This document shows positions 61,219 to 64,000 of a DNA stretch of 64,000 bases, one piece after another. The position numbers were made by a program, and so were the translations under genes. This DNA is from Streptomyces natalensis ATCC 27448. GTDB lineage: Bacteria; Actinomycetota; Actinomycetes; Streptomycetales; Streptomycetaceae. The number at the start of each line of letters is the position of its first letter. The first letter of the stretch is position 1. The stretch is taken from assembly GCF_000935125.1 (NCBI RefSeq), contig NZ_JRKI01000003.1, forward strand, positions 310,001-374,000, given 5' to 3'. The notes under the pieces are model-generated. The model was not told the origin of the DNA. It saw only the letters and a list, made by a program, of their open reading frames with translations, and did no database searches.

Positions 61219-62838
61219 ATGGCACCGACGCAGAGCCCGCAGGGCCCGTCCGATCCTGAGGCCACCGGCTCCAATATCTCGGATACACCGGAGATGTGGG
61301 GCAATGGAGGGCTGGTCGGCGATGGCCGTTACCGGCTCACACGCCGGCTCGGCCGGGGCGGTATGGCGGAGGTGTTCGCAGCCGAGGACGTGCGCCTGGG
61401 CCGCACCGTCGCCGTGAAGCTGCTGCGCGCCGACCTGGCCGAGGACCCGGTGTCCAAGGCCCGCTTCACCCGCGAGGCACAGTCCGTGGCCGGACTGAAC
61501 CATCACGCCGTTGTTGCCGTCTATGACTCCGGCGAGGATTTCGTCGGCGGTAACACCGTGCCGTACATCGTGATGGAGCTGGTCGAGGGCCGCACCATCC
61601 GTGACCTGCTGCTCAATGCCGATGCCCCGCCGCCGGACCAGGCGCTGATCATCGTGTCCGGGGTGCTGGAGGCGCTGGCCTACAGCCACCAGCACGGCAT
61701 CGTGCACCGTGACATCAAGCCCGCGAACGTGATCATCACGAACAGCGGCGCCGTGAAGGTCATGGACTTCGGTATCGCCCGTGCCCTGCACGGCGCGCAG
61801 TCCACGATGACCCAGACCGGCATGGTCATGGGCACCCCGCAGTACCTCTCGCCGGAGCAGGCGCTCGGCAAGACCGTCGACACCCGCTCCGACCTGTACG
61901 CCACCGGCTGTCTCCTCTACGAGCTGCTCGCGCTGCGGCCGCCGTTCACCGGTGAGACCCCGCTGTCGGTGGTCTACCAGCACGTCCAGGACATGCCGGT
62001 GCCGCCGTCCGAGGTCGCCGAGGCGGTACCGCCGGAGCTGGACGGCCTGGTCATGCGGTCGCTGGCCAAGGACCCGGACGACCGTTTCCAGACCGCGGAG
62101 GAGATGCGCGGGCTGGTCCAGTACTCGCTGCAGATGCTTCAGGAGCAGGGTGGGCACACCGGCACCTGGAACACCGGCCCGGTGTCGATACACGAGGGTG
62201 GCAGCCCCCAGGGCATGGGCGGCGCCGCGACCACCGTGCTGCGACAGCACCCGGACAACGGTCAGACCACGGCACAGCCGATTCTGCCGGGTGGCCGGGA
62301 CGACGACGGCGGCTTCGAGGGCGGCCACCGTTCCGCCAGGCGGGGCCGCGGCAAGGTCTGGCTGATCGCTGCGCTCGCCGTGATCGCCATCGCGGCCGGC
62401 GTGGCGTTTGCGCTCCAGCACTCGAAGACGGGGAAGAACGGGACGGACACCCCCACGTCGCCGTCGCCGTCGGTTTCCAAGCAGCACAAGACCAGCGAGC
62501 CGCCGACCGAGGAGCCGAGCACTCCGGAGACCGAGCCCGGCACCACGGGTGGTGACTCCAACACCTACGCCCCGCCGCCCAGCGCGGAGCCCAGCACGCC
62601 GGAGTCGTCCGAGCCGCCCAGCTCGGAGCCGCCGTCGTCGGAGCCTCCGACGTCCGAGCCGCCCACCGACACCACCGGTGGCGGTACGACGGACGGCGGC
62701 ACGCTCGACGGTGGGACGTCGGACGGCGGCACGACCGATGGCGGGACGTCGAACGGTGGCACGACCGATGGCGCTACGACAGACGGTGCCACCACGGGTA
62801 CGAACTCCGGCATGACCACGGGGACCACCGGCAACTGA
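61219..62838 (+). CDS. Ser/Thr protein kinase with low-complexity extracytoplasmic tail
   Basis: 539 residues from ATG 61219 (GAGGACCG upstream). The kinase domain carries GRGGMAEVFAAE loop, K67, HRDIKPAN with D165 and DFG D183. A linker and a membrane helix (near 375-397, VWLIAALAVIAIAAGVAFAL) follow. The extracytoplasmic tail has no PASTA repeats; it is Pro/Ser/Glu-rich and then a D-G-G-T-T/S repeat of five-residue units (from about 490 on). Such a tail may contact the wall or be a spacer. It is divergent from the PASTA-like kinase. Confidence 0.94.
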   Translation: MAPTQSPQGPSDPEATGSNISDTPEMWGNGGLVGDGRYRLTRRLGRGGMAEVFAAEDVRLGRTVAVKLLRADLAEDPVSKARFTREAQSVAGLNHHAVVAVYDSGEDFVGGNTVPYIVMELVEGRTIRDLLLNADAPPPDQALIIVSGVLEALAYSHQHGIVHRDIKPANVIITNSGAVKVMDFGIARALHGAQSTMTQTGMVMGTPQYLSPEQALGKTVDTRSDLYATGCLLYELLALRPPFTGETPLSVVYQHVQDMPVPPSEVAEAVPPELDGLVMRSLAKDPDDRFQTAEEMRGLVQYSLQMLQEQGGHTGTWNTGPVSIHEGGSPQGMGGAATTVLRQHPDNGQTTAQPILPGGRDDDGGFEGGHRSARRGRGKVWLIAALAVIAIAAGVAFALQHSKTGKNGTDTPTSPSPSVSKQHKTSEPPTEEPSTPETEPGTTGGDSNTYAPPPSAEPSTPESSEPPSSEPPSSEPPTSEPPTDTTGGGTTDGGTLDGGTSDGGTTDGGTSNGGTTDGATTDGATTGTNSGMTTGTTGN

Positions 62839-62855
62839 CCGGCTCAAGCCGCAGG

Positions 62856-62892
62856 CGGCGGGCCGCTCCAGGACTTCTGGAGCGGCCCGCCG
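62856..62892. terminator. Convergent terminator after the kinase gene
   Basis: A perfect 16-bp stem (62856-62871 with 62877-62892) with a 5-nt loop. A parS site begins 3 bp later. Confidence 0.82.
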
Positions 62893-62894
62893 TT

Positions 62895-62908
62895 GTTTCA
62901 CGTGAAAC
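62895..62908. other. parS site overlapping a stop codon
   Basis: Perfect GTTTCACGTGAAAC. On the minus strand it supplies the final codons TTC ACG TGA (Phe-Thr-stop) of the phosphotransferase-fold gene. Confidence 0.93.
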
Positions 62909-63950
62909 CGTCCGCGAAGGCATCCCGCACGGCCGAGTACTCCCGGGTCCACCACACCGCCAGTGCGGCCGCGGCCGGGAACTGCGGGTCGGTGCGCGGG
63001 TCGCCGAGCCGGTAGCGCCAGGTGAGCATCCAGAAGTCGTTCAGCCGCTCCCACCACACCCGGTGCACGGCCGCGGCCAGTTCGTCGGATCCGGCGCCGC
63101 AGGCGCTGCGGTAGGCGCCCGCGTACGCCGCCACCTTCGCCAGGTCGAGGCTGCCGGAGGGCCGTACGAAGAAGATCGCGGCGGCGCGTACCGCCTCCTC
63201 GGCGCGGGGCTGGACGCCCAGGCGGTCCCAGTCGACGATCGCGGCCGGTTCCGCGCCGCGGTAGAGCACGTTGAGGGGATGGAAGTCGCCGTGCACCCAG
63301 CCCGCGGGGGGCGCTGCACCGGCCGCCGGGCGGCGGTGGGACAGCCGCTTGAGCAGGGCCCGGCGCTCCAGGAGGCGGTGTTCGGCCAGTTCGTCGAAGC
63401 TGGTGCGGGGGCGTGCCCGGCGAGCCAGGGCGAGCAGCTCGTCGATCAGCTCGAAGGTGTGGGCGGGGTCGGCGGCGTCGGCCGGAAAGGTGAGCCGCGG
63501 GGGGCACGGTTCGCCCGCCATGACCTGCTCCAGGGTGGTGTGGACGCGGCCCAGCAGCGCACCGAGCCGGCGGGACTGGGCCAGGCTCAGTGCGGCGCCG
63601 CTCAGATGCCGTCCCTCGACCCAGGGGTGCAGGGCATAGCAGCGGCCGTCCAGGACGGTAACGGTGTGGCCGTCGGCGGCGGGGACCGGCGGGGCGACCG
63701 GCAGTCCGCGGTCGGCGAGCCGGAGGGTGGCGCGGTGCTGGCGGGTGATGGCGCCGAGGTCGCCGTCGAGGTGGTGCTTGAGGAAATACCGGCCGTGTGT
63801 GGTGGCGAGAAAGTAGCCGTGGTTGAGCAGGCCCTCGGCGACGGGTTCACACGAGAGGGGCTCGCCGGCGTCTCCGTAGCGGCTCAGCAGGGGGACGAGG
63901 AGGTGCCCGTCGGGCGTTGCCGCCGTCCGGGCTACAGATGAGCGCAGCAC
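62898..63950 (-). CDS. Aminoglycoside phosphotransferase-fold (kinase-like) protein
   Basis: 350 residues from GTG 63950; the ribosome binding site is weak, so the true start could differ. The phosphotransferase/choline-kinase-like fold is shown by WVHGDFHPLNVLYRG (catalytic Asp), AAIVDWDRLGVQPRAEEA (metal-binding Asp) and an N-terminal nucleotide loop (NHGYFLATTHGRYFLKHHL). The substrate is unknown: such proteins phosphorylate antibiotics, sugars, choline or homoserine. It converges on the Ser/Thr kinase gene, and its last codons are formed by a parS site. The window ends 50 bp upstream of its start. Confidence 0.85.
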   Translation of the reverse strand: MLRSSVARTAATPDGHLLVPLLSRYGDAGEPLSCEPVAEGLLNHGYFLATTHGRYFLKHHLDGDLGAITRQHRATLRLADRGLPVAPPVPAADGHTVTVLDGRCYALHPWVEGRHLSGAALSLAQSRRLGALLGRVHTTLEQVMAGEPCPPRLTFPADAADPAHTFELIDELLALARRARPRTSFDELAEHRLLERRALLKRLSHRRPAAGAAPPAGWVHGDFHPLNVLYRGAEPAAIVDWDRLGVQPRAEEAVRAAAIFFVRPSGSLDLAKVAAYAGAYRSACGAGSDELAAAVHRVWWERLNDFWMLTWRYRLGDPRTDPQFPAAAALAVWWTREYSAVRDAFADGFT

Positions 63951-64000
63951 GCGCCAGATGTTAGATCAACAGGGTCGGGCAGAGCGGGCCTATCGGAAAG

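Overview
The window is very GC-rich DNA with GTG/TTG starts, many 4-nt ATGA/GTGA gene overlaps, chaplin-type class E sortases, a crgA gene and GTTTCACGTGAAAC parS sites. Together these point to a Streptomyces or a close streptomycete. It starts inside gyrB and runs through gyrA, so it is the chromosome arm immediately beside oriC (the dnaA-dnaN-recF side lies just left of base 1). No plasmid, phage or insertion-sequence gene is visible. The region is mostly conserved core, with small accessory patches around 28.3-35 kb and 41.7-44.5 kb.

Layout. 0-4.5 kb: gyrB end, gyrA, a DUF3566 membrane protein, tRNA-Ile(GAT) and a 44-residue DLW-39 protein. 4.6-10 kb: two paralogous exported proteins (one with a vWA domain), a Ser/Thr kinase and an XRE regulator. 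10-19.3 kb: tRNA-Ala(TGC), an Rpf-LysM protein, DUF5324, cyclophilin, rhomboid protease, crgA, DUF881, then three class E sortases interleaved with a small membrane protein and a pabA-type glutaminase. 19.4-27.5 kb: the classic actinobacterial growth and division operon fhaA-fhaB-pstP-ftsW/rodA-pbpA-pknB on the minus strand. 28-37.8 kb: tRNA-Leu(CAG), a deletion-fused LysR/MFS remnant, azoreductase/HxlR and MarR/membrane-protein divergent pairs, DUF2252, a J-domain protein, rhodanese and an acyl-CoA dehydrogenase. 38-53 kb: the phenylacetate block paaABCDE, paaN, paaH and a TetR regulator, interrupted by a DUF5819-HTTM-SpoU cassette and followed by an Lrp regulator and a branched-chain-type 2-oxoacid dehydrogenase E1a-E1b-E2 operon. 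53-64 kb: mobA-DUF6457, moeA, quinone oxidoreductase, a tail-anchored exported protein, the proteasome activator bpa, two more divergent Ser/Thr kinases and a phosphotransferase-fold protein.

Three layers of information cut across the gene map. First, eight perfect parS sites and one near-perfect site are scattered through the window, and most lie inside reading frames, where they encode V-S-R-E-T or form a stop codon. Second, exact DnaA boxes recur in three intergenic places (about 13.9-14.1, 33.2-33.4 and 49.2 kb), far from the expected origin. Third, one 18-bp palindrome (ACCGAACGATCGGTCGGT) occurs upstream of paaA, between paaN and paaH, and, slightly diverged, upstream of the 2-oxoacid dehydrogenase operon. 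It suggests that a single TetR (PaaR-like) regulator controls all three.

All calls come from reading the sequence and from family knowledge. No database search was run.
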